Below, in pieces: positions 31,901-41,155 of a stretch of 64,000 bases of DNA. The DNA is from JBMOKT01 sp049323895 (GTDB lineage Bacteria; Bacillota; Peptococcia; Peptococcales; BICA1-8). Below the pieces are notes generated by a model that worked only from the letters and a program-made list of their open reading frames with translations, did no database searches and had not been told where the DNA came from. The first letter of the stretch is position 1; the number at the start of each line of letters is the position of its first letter. The stretch is from assembly GCA_049323895.1 (NCBI GenBank), contig JBMOKT010000002.1:1-64000 (forward strand), given 5' to 3'. Made by a program: the position numbers and the translations under genes.

Positions 31901-32373
31901 GTAAAGCTCAATTCGGAGGTCAGCGTTTTGGAGAGATGGAAGTATGGGCTTTGGAAGCATATGGTGCCTCCTATACATTGCAAGAGATTCTCACCGTTAA
32001 ATCAGATGATGTTGTGGGACGGGTAAAAACATATGAAGCTATTGTTAAAGGGGAAAACGTACCTGAGCCAGGTGTGCCCGAATCCTTCAAGGTCTTGGTT
32101 AAAGAGTTGCAAAGCTTATGCCTTGATGTAAAAATCCTCTCTGAAGACGATGAAGAAATAGAAATCCGTGAAGCAGAAGAAGACATTGCAGAAACTGCAA
32201 AAGAGCTGGGATTGGATATCCAGGTTGATGATGAGCGCCTGGATAAAGCTCCGGTTTCCAATGAGGAGTTTGTTGACGATGACGAGATAGAAGAAGACGA
32301 AGATATTGACTTTGATGACGTGGCAATAAGCTTTGACGGAGACGAAGATGAAGACGAGGACGAATTGGATTAA
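28975..32373 (+). CDS. rpoB: RNA polymerase beta subunit
   Basis: 1132 residues. The rifampicin region has [20 protein letters not shown] and [20 protein letters not shown]; the lysines and switch regions ([17 protein letters not shown]) are normal. The start is TTG after AAGGGGTGAG, giving [16 protein letters not shown]. The C-terminus carries a highly acidic tail, about 35 residues rich in D and E, not needed for the core fold. rpoC follows 34 nt downstream. Confidence 0.97.
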   Translation: [1132 protein letters not shown]

Positions 32374-32407
32374 GAAATAAAATGATTCAGGGAAGGGAGC
32401 GAGGCCC

Positions 32408-35400
32408 TTGTTAGATGTTAATAACTTTGATCGAATGCGTATTGGTTTAGCCTCTCCGGAACAAATCCGTGCCTGGTCCAGCGGAGAAGTAAAAAAACCG
32501 GAAACAATAAACTACCGAACCTTAAAGCCTGAAAGGGAAGGCTTGTTCTGTGAAAAAATATTTGGTCCAACACGGGACTGGGAATGCCACTGTGGTAAAT
32601 ATAAAAGAGTACGGTACAAAGGAATAATTTGTGATAGATGTGGTGTTGAAGTTACTCGCTCAAAAGTAAGAAGGGAAAGGCTGGGTCATATTGAGTTGGC
32701 CGCCCCCTGCTCCCATATCTGGTATTTTAAAGGGATCCCCAGCAGGATGGGTCTGCTTTTAGATATGTCGCCCCGCTCGCTGGAGAAGGTAATCTACTTT
32801 GTCTCCTATATAGTAATTAATCCAGGCGACACTCCGCTAATGAAGAAACAGCTGTTAACGGAAACGGAGTATAGGGAGTACAAGGATAAATATGGCAACC
32901 GCTTTGATGCAGGAATTGGTGCTGAGGCCATTAAAAATCTTTTGGATGAAATTGATTTAGAAAGTTTATACCAAGAATTGCGTTTGGAGATTAAGGAAAC
33001 TACCGGGCAGAGAAAAATTAGAGCAATCCGCCGTCTAGAGGTTGTTGAGGCACTAAAAAAATCTGGCAATGAACCTTCTTGGATGGTAATGGATGTTCTT
33101 CCTGTTATTCCTCCTGAACTGAGACCTATGGTTCAATTGGATGGCGGCAGGTTTGCAACCTCCGACTTAAATGACCTATATCGGAGGGTAATAAACAGGA
33201 ACAACCGCCTGAAGAGGCTGTTGGATTTAGGTGCACCGGACATTATTGTCCGTAATGAAAAGAGAATGCTGCAGGAAGCAGTAGATGCATTGATAGATAA
33301 TGGCCGCAGGGGTCGCCCGGTAACAGGTCCCGGCAACAGACCACTAAAGTCCTTGAGTGACATGCTAAAAGGAAAACAGGGTCGTTTTCGTCAGAACCTT
33401 TTAGGTAAAAGGGTTGACTATTCCGGTCGTTCAGTTATCGTTGTTGGACCGGAAATGAAACTCCACCAGTGTGGTCTTCCCAAGGAGATGGCACTAGAGT
33501 TATTCAAACCATTTGTTATGAAAAGGCTGGTAAATGACGGTCATGCCCATAATATCAAAAGTGCCAAACGGATGGTTGAAAGGGTTAAGACTGAAGTCTG
33601 GGATGTTTTGGAAGAGGTAATTAAGGAACACCCGGTACTGTTAAACCGTGCACCGACCTTACACAGGCTTGGCATCCAAGCTTTTGAACCTGTACTTGTT
33701 GAAGGTCGTGCACTGCAAATCCACCCCTTAGTTTGTACAGCTTATAACGCCGACTTTGACGGTGACCAGATGGCTGTTCACGTTCCTTTATCGGCAGAAG
33801 CACAGGCGGAAGCAAGAATACTAATGCTTTCAGCCCATAATATTTTGAACCCCAAGGATGGCAGGCCTGTTGTCACACCAACCCAGGACATGGTACTAGG
33901 TTCCTATTACCTAACTGTTGAAAAACAAGGCGTATTGGGAGAAGGTAAACTATTCAAGGATACAGATGAAGTTTTGATGGCGTACGATTCTGGGGCAGTT
34001 GATATTCATGCCAAAATACTTGTGCGTCAACCAGATGGCAGCCGTTTAAATACAACCGTTGGCAGGGTTATTTTCAACTCGGTAATTCCCAAAGAAGTAG
34101 GGGCTATCAATGAGGTTGTAACTAAAAAAGTATTGGGGAAAATTGTTGCCAGATGCTACAGCAAACTAGGTTCCAGTGCTACTGCTGAAATGCTGGATGG
34201 CATTAAGAAACTAGGTTTTACTTTTTCTACTAAAGCCGGTATAACCATAAGCGTAAGCGATATTATTGTTCCGGAGAAAAAGGTGGAAATACTTGGTGAA
34301 TCTGATGCCAAGGTTGAAAGTATTGAACAGAAGTTTAGAAGGGGTTTAATCACCGAAGAGGAAAGATATCAACTGATTATCGATGTCTGGAATAGAGCAA
34401 CAGATGGTGTAACCAAGGCCCTTTTAGAAACCTTAGATGAATATAATAATATTTACATGATGGCTACCTCCGGTGCCCGTGGTAACATTCAGCAGATCCG
34501 TCAGTTGGCTGGGATGCGGGGTCTGATGGCAGATCCTTCTGGTAGAACAATTGAGTTGCCTATCAAGGCAAACTTTAGAGAAGGCTTAACTGTATTGGAG
34601 TACTTCATTTCTACCCACGGTGCTCGTAAAGGTCTAGCTGATACAGCTCTAAGAACTGCTGACTCCGGTTACCTCACCCGCCGCCTGGTGGATGTTGCGC
34701 AAGATGTGATTGTCAGAGAAGATGATTGCGGCACTGTAGATGGAATCAGCGTAGATGCTGTGAAAAACGGAAATGAAATTATTGAGCCCTTAGAAGAACG
34801 AATTGCAGGTCGCTTTGCCGCCAAGGATATTATTCACCCTGAAACAGGTGAAGTAATGGTCAAAGCAGACGAAATGATTGACGATGATATGTCAGAAGAG
34901 ATTATTAAAGCCGGCTTTACAAAGATAGACATACGATCAGCCTTAACCTGTAAAACTCGTTATGGTGTATGTCGTAAGTGCTATGGAAGGAACCTGGCTA
35001 CTGGTTTACATGTTGACATAGGGGAAGCAGTTGGTATAATTGCAGCCCAGTCTATAGGGGAACCGGGAACACAGTTAACAATGCGTACCTTCCACACCGG
35101 TGGTGTAGCCGGTGATGATATAACCCAAGGTTTACCTAGGGTAGAAGAATTATTTGAAGCTAGGAAACCAAAAGGGCAGGCCATTATAGCAGAGGCCGAC
35201 GGAGTCGTTAAAATAAATGAAATAAAGAGCAGGAAAGAAATTGAAGTTATCTCTGGTGACGGGGAAGCCAGATCTTACCAAGTTCCTTATGGGTCTCGGA
35301 TTAAGGTGTTGGATGGTCAACAGGTTGAGGCAGGAACGGAGTTAACGGAAGGCTCGGTTAACCCCCATGACATGTTGAGGATTAAAGGAATACGGGGCGT

Positions 35401-35866
35401 CCAATCCTATCTGTTGCAAGAAGTTCAGAAGGTTTACCGCTTGCAGGGTGTTGATATCAACGATAAACATATTGAGGTAATGGTAAGACAGATGCTTCGG
35501 AAGGTTAAAGTTGAAGAAGCCGGTGATACCGATCTATTGCCTGGTGGTTTAGTGGATATTTTCGACTTTGAAGATGAAAATAACCGAGCAATAGAAAATG
35601 GCGGAGAACCTGCAACAGCTAAGCCAATACTTTTGGGTATTACTAAGGCATCCTTAGCAACTGATTCTTTCCTATCGGCTGCTTCATTCCAGGAAACAAC
35701 AAGGGTATTAACTGATGCTGCGATAAAAGGTAAGGTTGACCCATTGCTGGGGCTTAAGGAAAACGTAATAATCGGTAAGCTTATTCCTGCCGGTACGGGT
35801 ATGAGCAGATACAGAAATTTAAAAGTTGTTCCCCATGAGCAGTTGGCAGCGGAAATGGAAGAGTAA
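32408..35866 (+). CDS. rpoC: RNA polymerase beta' subunit
   Basis: 1152 residues, short C-terminal type without large lineage insertions. The N-terminal zinc ribbon is CHCGKYKR...CDRCG; the catalytic NADFDGDQMAVH is intact; the trigger-loop region MRTFHTGGVAGDDITQGLPR is typical. TTG start with GGAAGGGAGCGAGG upstream. A new promoter begins 9 nt after the stop. Confidence 0.97.
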   Translation: MLDVNNFDRMRIGLASPEQIRAWSSGEVKKPETINYRTLKPEREGLFCEKIFGPTRDWECHCGKYKRVRYKGIICDRCGVEVTRSKVRRERLGHIELAAPCSHIWYFKGIPSRMGLLLDMSPRSLEKVIYFVSYIVINPGDTPLMKKQLLTETEYREYKDKYGNRFDAGIGAEAIKNLLDEIDLESLYQELRLEIKETTGQRKIRAIRRLEVVEALKKSGNEPSWMVMDVLPVIPPELRPMVQLDGGRFATSDLNDLYRRVINRNNRLKRLLDLGAPDIIVRNEKRMLQEAVDALIDNGRRGRPVTGPGNRPLKSLSDMLKGKQGRFRQNLLGKRVDYSGRSVIVVGPEMKLHQCGLPKEMALELFKPFVMKRLVNDGHAHNIKSAKRMVERVKTEVWDVLEEVIKEHPVLLNRAPTLHRLGIQAFEPVLVEGRALQIHPLVCTAYNADFDGDQMAVHVPLSAEAQAEARILMLSAHNILNPKDGRPVVTPTQDMVLGSYYLTVEKQGVLGEGKLFKDTDEVLMAYDSGAVDIHAKILVRQPDGSRLNTTVGRVIFNSVIPKEVGAINEVVTKKVLGKIVARCYSKLGSSATAEMLDGIKKLGFTFSTKAGITISVSDIIVPEKKVEILGESDAKVESIEQKFRRGLITEEERYQLIIDVWNRATDGVTKALLETLDEYNNIYMMATSGARGNIQQIRQLAGMRGLMADPSGRTIELPIKANFREGLTVLEYFISTHGARKGLADTALRTADSGYLTRRLVDVAQDVIVREDDCGTVDGISVDAVKNGNEIIEPLEERIAGRFAAKDIIHPETGEVMVKADEMIDDDMSEEIIKAGFTKIDIRSALTCKTRYGVCRKCYGRNLATGLHVDIGEAVGIIAAQSIGEPGTQLTMRTFHTGGVAGDDITQGLPRVEELFEARKPKGQAIIAEADGVVKINEIKSRKEIEVISGDGEARSYQVPYGSRIKVLDGQQVEAGTELTEGSVNPHDMLRIKGIRGVQSYLLQEVQKVYRLQGVDINDKHIEVMVRQMLRKVKVEEAGDTDLLPGGLVDIFDFEDENNRAIENGGEPATAKPILLGITKASLATDSFLSAASFQETTRVLTDAAIKGKVDPLLGLKENVIIGKLIPAGTGMSRYRNLKVVPHEQLAAEMEE

Positions 35867-35874
35867 CCTGAAGC

Positions 35875-35903
35875 TTGACAGCAAATATTTAGGGTGATAC
35901 AAT
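35875..35903 (+). promoter_or_regulatory. Sigma-A promoter of the str operon
   Basis: TTGACA (35875-35880), a 17-bp spacer and TACAAT (35898-35903), with TG just before the -10. Confidence 0.88.
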
Positions 35904-35934
35904 ATCCTAGTGTGTAATATAGGGGGAGGTTTTA

Positions 35935-36189
35935 GTGCCCTTGAGTGATTTAAAGAAGTTGCCTAAAGTCATAGGTGCTAAACAAACTGCTAAGGCATTG
36001 CAAAAGGATGAGGTTTCGGTACTTTATCTTGCCAAAGATGCTGAAAGCCGTGTTGTCGAACCTTTGGAAGGTCTAGCCAGGTCTAAGGGCGTTGAGATAA
36101 TAAAGGTACCTTCCATGAAGGAATTGGGCAGAATGTTTGGCATTGAGGTGGGAGCAGCTACTGCTGCCCTTATTAAGAAGAGTAAATAA
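35935..36189 (+). CDS. rplGB: L7Ae-like ribosomal/K-turn-binding protein (YbxF type)
   Basis: 84 residues of the L7Ae/L30e/S12e fold. The RNA-binding segment is VIGAKQTAKALQKDEVSVLY and the C-terminal GIEVGAATAALIK. Homologues (B. subtilis YbxF) bind kink-turn RNA. GTG start with GGGGGAGG upstream. It is the first gene of the str operon, as in B. subtilis. Confidence 0.92.
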   Translation: MPLSDLKKLPKVIGAKQTAKALQKDEVSVLYLAKDAESRVVEPLEGLARSKGVEIIKVPSMKELGRMFGIEVGAATAALIKKSK

Positions 36190-36272
36190 AGTTAATGGGT
36201 CGGGGTCTTTCATAGGTCCCGACTCCCAACCATTTTATATTAGCTAATGACTCGAGGAAGGAGGTGTAGGGG

Positions 36273-36656
36273 ATGCCAACAATCAATCAGTTGGTTAGAA
36301 AAGGTAGAAGTGTTATTGAGAAAAAGTCTACTGCTCCTGCTTTAAAGGAAAATCCACAAAAAAGAGGAGTATGTACAAGAGTCTATACAACTACACCCAA
36401 AAAACCAAACTCCGCATTGCGTAAGGTTGCGCGGGTAAGGTTGACAAATCAGATTGAAGTAACTGCGTACATTCCAGGTATTGGACACAACTTGCAAGAA
36501 CACTCCGTGGTACTTGTAAGGGGAGGTCGTGTTAAGGACCTGCCAGGTGTTCGTTACCACTTAGTACGTGGTACACTAGATGCTGCTGGTGTACAAAACC
36601 GTAATCAATCACGTTCGAAATATGGTACAAAACGGCCGAAAAAAGGCAAAAAATAG
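36273..36656 (+). CDS. rpsL: 30S ribosomal protein S12
   Basis: 127 residues. PTINQLVRKGR start; the decoding loops TTPKKPNSALRKVARVRL and the later KDLPGVRYHLVRGTLD are normal, including the lysines where streptomycin resistance changes occur. GAAGGAGGTG precedes the ATG. Confidence 0.97.
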   Translation: MPTINQLVRKGRSVIEKKSTAPALKENPQKRGVCTRVYTTTPKKPNSALRKVARVRLTNQIEVTAYIPGIGHNLQEHSVVLVRGGRVKDLPGVRYHLVRGTLDAAGVQNRNQSRSKYGTKRPKKGKK

Positions 36657-36673
36657 TGTGAAGGGGGGAGACC

Positions 36674-37144
36674 ATGCCTAGAAAAGGTGCTGTTCCCAAA
36701 AGGGAATTATTAGCTGATCCATTATACAATAGTAAACGTGTAACTAAGCTTATTAATCAAGTTATGCTTGATGGGAAAAAAGGCGTTGCTGAAAAAGCAG
36801 TATATGGCGCTTTTGATATTATTAAAACCAAGACCGGTAAAGAGCCTTTAGAAGTTTTTGAAGAGGCTTTAAAAAATGTAATGCCGGTATTAGAAGTAAA
36901 AGCACGCAGAGTTGGGGGAGCTAACTACCAAGTCCCTGTAGAGGTAAGATCTGACCGCCGTCAGACTTTAGGTATCCGTTGGATTATTACTTATGCCCGC
37001 AAGCGTGGTGAAAAAACCATGGAGCAAAGGCTGGCTGGTGAATTAATGGATGCCGCCAATAATACAGGCGGCTCAGTTAAAAAGCGGGAAGATACACATA
37101 AAATGGCTGAAGCCAACAAGGCTTTTGCCCATTATCGTTGGTAA
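36674..37144 (+). CDS. rpsG: 30S ribosomal protein S7
   Basis: 156 residues with MPRKGAVPKRELLADPLY and LEVKARRVGGANYQVPVEVR, ending in FAHYRW. It nucleates the 30S head. 17 nt after rpsL; AAGGGGGGAG upstream. Confidence 0.97.
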   Translation: MPRKGAVPKRELLADPLYNSKRVTKLINQVMLDGKKGVAEKAVYGAFDIIKTKTGKEPLEVFEEALKNVMPVLEVKARRVGGANYQVPVEVRSDRRQTLGIRWIITYARKRGEKTMEQRLAGELMDAANNTGGSVKKREDTHKMAEANKAFAHYRW

Positions 37145-37217
37145 AATAATAGGTGGTTGTTCATGGGGTAACCCAGGGATTTTGTGACCTATACAGATTT
37201 GGAAGGAGGATTTAAAC

Positions 37218-39296
37218 GTGGCTCGCGCTTTTCCATTAGATAAAACAAGAAACATAGGTATAATGGCTCACATCGATGCTGGGAAGACCACCACCACTGA
37301 ACGGATTTTGTTCTATACAGGCCGGGTGCATAAAATTGGTGAAGTACATGATGGGGCTGCTACGATGGACTGGATGGTTCAGGAGCAGGAGCGGGGTATT
37401 ACAATTACTTCCGCTGCTACTACTGCCCAATGGAAAGGAAATCGTATAAACATTATTGATACGCCAGGGCACGTGGATTTCACAGTAGAGGTAGAACGGT
37501 CGCTAAGGGTACTTGATAGTGCTGTAGCTGTATTTTGTGCAGTTGGTGGTGTGGAGCCGCAGTCTGAGACAGTATGGCGCCAGGCTGATAAGTATGGTGT
37601 TCCGAGGATTGCCTTTGTTAACAAAATGGATAGAGTGGGTGCTGATTTCCTAAATGTTGTCGGTCAGATTAAGGACAGACTAGGTGCCAATCCTATTCCT
37701 ATACAACTGCCTATCGGCAGTGAGGATGAATTTAAGGGCATTGTTGATTTAGTTGAAAACAAGGCATACTTCTATGCCGATGACTTAGGCACTCGTACTG
37801 AAGAACAAAGTATTCCTGAGGATATGGCCGATTTGGTTGCTGAATACAGAGAAAAATTACTGGAAGCTGTTGCTGAAAGTGATGAAGATTTAATGATGAG
37901 ATACCTTGACGGAGAGGAGCTTTCCCTGGAGGAAATTAAAGCGGCTCTGCGTAAAGTAACCATCGATGTTAAAGTTATACCTGTTTGTTGTGGCTCTGCC
38001 TTTAAAAATAAAGGTGTACAATTGCTGCTCGATGCAGTTGTTGATTATTGTCCATCACCTTTAGATATTCCGCCTATTCATGGAATTCTAACTGATAATG
38101 ATGAAGAGGCTTTCCGTAAAGCTGACGATGGTGAACCTTTTAGTGCACTGGCTTTTAAAATTATGACCGACCCTTATGTAGGGAAATTGACCTTTTTTAG
38201 AGTATACTCCGGTACGGCAAAAGCTGGATCCTATGTATACAATTCAACAAAAGGCAAGAAAGAAAGATTGGGTCGTATTCTGCAAATGCATGCTAACCAT
38301 AGGGAAGAAATCGAAATGGTGTATGCTGGTGATATCGCAGCTGCAATTGGTTTCAAGGATACTACAACAGGGGATACCCTTTGTTCAGAAGATGATACTA
38401 TTATTCTTGAATCCATGGAATTCCCTGAGCCGGTTATCCGGGTTGCTATTGAACCCAGTACTAAAGCTGACCAGGAGAAAATGGGCACTGCCTTATCTAA
38501 GCTGTCAGAAGAGGATCCAACCTTCAAAACCTATTCTGATCCAGAAACGGGTCAAACTATCATTGCCGGTATGGGTGAGCTCCATCTGGAAATCATCACT
38601 GACCGGATGTTAAGAGAGTTTAAGGTTGACGCAAAAGTCGGCAGACCACAAGTTGCCTACAAGGAAACTATCCGCAAAGCTGTTAAGGCTGAAGGTAAGT
38701 TTATCCGTCAGTCTGGGGGTCGTGGTCAATACGGACATTGTGTTGTTGAATTCTCACCATTGGAGCCCGGTACAGGATACCAGTTTGAAAGCAAGATTGT
38801 GGGTGGTGTAGTTCCTAAGGAATATGTAGCCCCAATTGATGCTGGTATTAGAGAAGCATTAGAAAATGGTATTTTGGCAGGATATCCTGCAGTAGATATT
38901 AAAGCTACCTTAGTAGATGGTTCATACCACGAAGTTGACTCTTCTGAAATGGCCTTTAAAGTTGCTGGTTCTATGGCCTTTAAGAGTGCAGGGACTAAAG
39001 CAGACCCCACTATCCTTGAGCCTGTAATGAAGGTGGAAGTAGTTGTCCCCGAGGAGTACATGGGCGATGTCATGGGTGACTTAAACTCCCGTCGTGGACG
39101 TATAGAAGGTATGGAACCTAGAGGTAATGCTCAAGTTATAAGAGGAATTGTACCTCTATCAGAGATGTTTGGTTATGCAACAGACCTGCGTTCTAAAACT
39201 CAAGGTCGTGGAACTTATACTATGCATTTCTCCCATTATGAGGAAGTGCCTAAGAATATTTCTGAAGAAATTGTCGCTAAGCGTCAAGGAAGATAA
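37218..39296 (+). CDS. fusA: Elongation factor G
   Basis: 692 residues, full five-domain translocase. G1 is AHIDAGKTTTTE, G3 DTPGHVDF, G4 NKMDR. The domain IV loop QSGGRGQYGHCVVE is present. GTG start with AAGGAGG upstream. The genes around it (rpsL, rpsG, tuf) make up a standard str operon. Confidence 0.97.
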   Translation: MARAFPLDKTRNIGIMAHIDAGKTTTTERILFYTGRVHKIGEVHDGAATMDWMVQEQERGITITSAATTAQWKGNRINIIDTPGHVDFTVEVERSLRVLDSAVAVFCAVGGVEPQSETVWRQADKYGVPRIAFVNKMDRVGADFLNVVGQIKDRLGANPIPIQLPIGSEDEFKGIVDLVENKAYFYADDLGTRTEEQSIPEDMADLVAEYREKLLEAVAESDEDLMMRYLDGEELSLEEIKAALRKVTIDVKVIPVCCGSAFKNKGVQLLLDAVVDYCPSPLDIPPIHGILTDNDEEAFRKADDGEPFSALAFKIMTDPYVGKLTFFRVYSGTAKAGSYVYNSTKGKKERLGRILQMHANHREEIEMVYAGDIAAAIGFKDTTTGDTLCSEDDTIILESMEFPEPVIRVAIEPSTKADQEKMGTALSKLSEEDPTFKTYSDPETGQTIIAGMGELHLEIITDRMLREFKVDAKVGRPQVAYKETIRKAVKAEGKFIRQSGGRGQYGHCVVEFSPLEPGTGYQFESKIVGGVVPKEYVAPIDAGIREALENGILAGYPAVDIKATLVDGSYHEVDSSEMAFKVAGSMAFKSAGTKADPTILEPVMKVEVVVPEEYMGDVMGDLNSRRGRIEGMEPRGNAQVIRGIVPLSEMFGYATDLRSKTQGRGTYTMHFSHYEEVPKNISEEIVAKRQGR

Positions 39297-39309
39297 CTAC
39301 TACTAGTGC

Positions 39310-39396
39310 AAGAGTGAAAAAGTGAAACAGTGAAAGAGTGGACTGGTTTGGCTACGGGTAATAACTAGTCACCAGTCACTAGTAACTAGTAACTAT
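39310..39396. repeat. Octad AGTGAAAN and heptad ACTAGTC repeats between fusA and tuf copy 2
   Basis: Octads AGTGAAAA, AGTGAAAC, AGTGAAAG and AGTGGACT (39313-39344) come first, then heptads CTAGTCA, CCAGTCA, CTAGTAA, CTAGTAA (39364-39395). I see no strong promoter; tuf copy 2 is probably read from the str promoter. Confidence 0.75.
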
Positions 39397-39442
39397 ACCC
39401 AAAATATTGACTTATTTTAATATTGAAGGAGGAAAATGAAAG

Positions 39443-40633
39443 ATGGGAAAACAAAAGTTTGAAAGAACCAAGCCCCACGTAAACATTGGAACCATTGGTC
39501 ACGTTGACCATGGTAAAACAACAACAACAGCAGCTATCACAGCTGTATTATCCTTATCAGGACAAGCAAAAGCAACGAAGTTTGACGAGATTGACAAAGC
39601 ACCAGAAGAAAAAGCTCGTGGGATTACAATCAACACAGCCCATGTAGAGTATGAAACAAACAATCGCCATTATGCTCACGTTGACTGCCCAGGTCACGCC
39701 GACTATGTAAAGAACATGATTACCGGAGCAGCACAAATGGACGGAGCAATCCTAGTAGTAAGCGCAGCAGACGGTCCTATGCCCCAAACTCGTGAGCACA
39801 TTCTGTTGGCTCGTCAGGTAGGCGTACCATATATCGTAGTATGGTTAAACAAATCCGACATGGTAGATGACGAAGAATTATTAGAATTAGTAGAAATGGA
39901 AGTAAGAGAGCTATTAAGCCAATACGAATTCCCTGGCGATGACATTCCAGTAATCAGAGGATCCGGCTTAAAAGCATTAGAAGACCCAACAGGTCCATGG
40001 GCAGCAAAGATTCATGAATTAATGGCAGCAGTAGACGAATACATTCCAACACCAGAACGTGCAGTAGATAAGCCCTTCTTAATGCCGGTCGAAGACGTAT
40101 TCAGCATTACCGGTCGTGGAACAGTAGCAACAGGCCGTGTAGAGCGTGGAACAATCAAAGTTGGTGAGGAAGTAGAAATCGTAGGTATGAGAGAAGAAAC
40201 CCGTAAGTCCGTATGTACAGGAGTAGAAATGTTCCGCAAGCTGTTAGACCAAGCACAAGCAGGGGACAACATCGGAGCATTACTGCGTGGTGTAGACAGA
40301 AAAGAAATCGAACGTGGTCAAGTATTGGCAAAGCCAAACTCCATTAAGCCGCATACCAAGTTTTCAGCAGAAGTATACGTATTAACAAAAGAAGAAGGCG
40401 GACGTCATACACCATTCTTTAACGGATACAGACCACAGTTTTATTTCCGTACAACAGACGTAACAGGTGTAGCATTATTGCCAGAAGGCGTAGAAATGGT
40501 AATGCCTGGCGACAACATCAAAATGGAGATTGAGCTAATCACTCCAATCGCTATGGAAGAAGGCTTACGCTTCGCTATCCGTGAAGGCGGACGCACTGTT
40601 GGAGCGGGAGTAGTTTCAGCTATTAAGGCTTAA
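39443..40633 (+). CDS. tuf: Elongation factor Tu, copy 2
   Basis: 396 residues, the same protein as at 23106-24296. This copy sits in the standard str operon place after fusA and before the S10 operon, so it is probably the ancestral location. Ribosome site AAGGAGG is 10 nt before the ATG. The A-ending codon pattern is as in copy 1. Confidence 0.97.
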   Translation: MGKQKFERTKPHVNIGTIGHVDHGKTTTTAAITAVLSLSGQAKATKFDEIDKAPEEKARGITINTAHVEYETNNRHYAHVDCPGHADYVKNMITGAAQMDGAILVVSAADGPMPQTREHILLARQVGVPYIVVWLNKSDMVDDEELLELVEMEVRELLSQYEFPGDDIPVIRGSGLKALEDPTGPWAAKIHELMAAVDEYIPTPERAVDKPFLMPVEDVFSITGRGTVATGRVERGTIKVGEEVEIVGMREETRKSVCTGVEMFRKLLDQAQAGDNIGALLRGVDRKEIERGQVLAKPNSIKPHTKFSAEVYVLTKEEGGRHTPFFNGYRPQFYFRTTDVTGVALLPEGVEMVMPGDNIKMEIELITPIAMEEGLRFAIREGGRTVGAGVVSAIKA

Positions 40634-40656
40634 TTACTCAAGGGTTAAGCTTGACA

Positions 40657-40839
40657 GCGGCATCCGATGAATGGCAATTTACCGGGATGCATCTGCTTTT
40701 AGGTCATACTGCATGATGCATCAGATGAATGATAAACTTTATTGATGCATCCATTGAGCTAGACCCTGGTGCAGATGCCTCAAGGAATATTCGCTTGCAT
40801 AGGATGCGTCAGAAGATGTTAACCCACTTGGGATGCTTC
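40657..40839. repeat. 29-bp periodic GATGCATC box array, island 6 (copy of island 5)
   Basis: The same seven boxes and intervals as 24320-24502, with no difference that I could find. Confidence 0.92.
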
Positions 40840-40864
40840 TTATATATTAGCCAATAATATTAAC

Positions 40865-40907
40865 TTCAGTGGGCGAGATTAGTAGTCTCGCCCCTGAATA
40901 ATATTTT
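40865..40907 (+). terminator. Terminator after tuf copy 2
   Basis: Stem TTCAG/CTGAA plus GGGCGAGA/TCTCGCCC, loop TTAGTAG, tail TAATATTTT. It differs from the terminator after copy 1 and lies outside the duplication. Confidence 0.85.
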
Positions 40908-41017
40908 GATATAGTAACTGATAGCAATAAAAATAATTTTGCAATTGGCTATTGACCATTGACTATTGTCCACTGCTGGAATAAATGCAATTTGTTCTAG
41001 CAGAATTAATAGTATTA

Positions 41018-41026
41018 TGCTATAAT
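41018..41026 (+). promoter_or_regulatory. Extended -10 promoter of the S10 operon
   Basis: TGCTATAAT, a perfect extended -10. The -35 region is poor. The leader to rpsJ is about 125 nt and includes GACACGGCGACACGCCAGAC, an octad-like run. No S10 leader structure is evident. Confidence 0.65.
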
Positions 41027-41155
41027 TATAAAAGTGTGCATGACATGCGATGAGGCAGGAGGTTGCTGACACGGCGACACGCCAGACACCGTGGACTAGG
41101 AAATTTCTGCTGAGAATGTCCGTAATTTAATTCGGGCGCGAAGGAGGGAATTTTA

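Larger units (their letters stand above)
39426..40844. repeat. 1419-bp duplicated tuf segment, copy 2
   Basis: The partner of 23089-24507, same orientation, 16337 bp downstream. The borders fall at the ribosome site on the left and 5 nt after the last array box on the right. Confidence 0.9.

Noticed and set aside
38233..38613. 126-codon open frame on the + strand within fusA
   Set aside because: Alternate-frame shadow of EF-G; fusA is continuous and full length.
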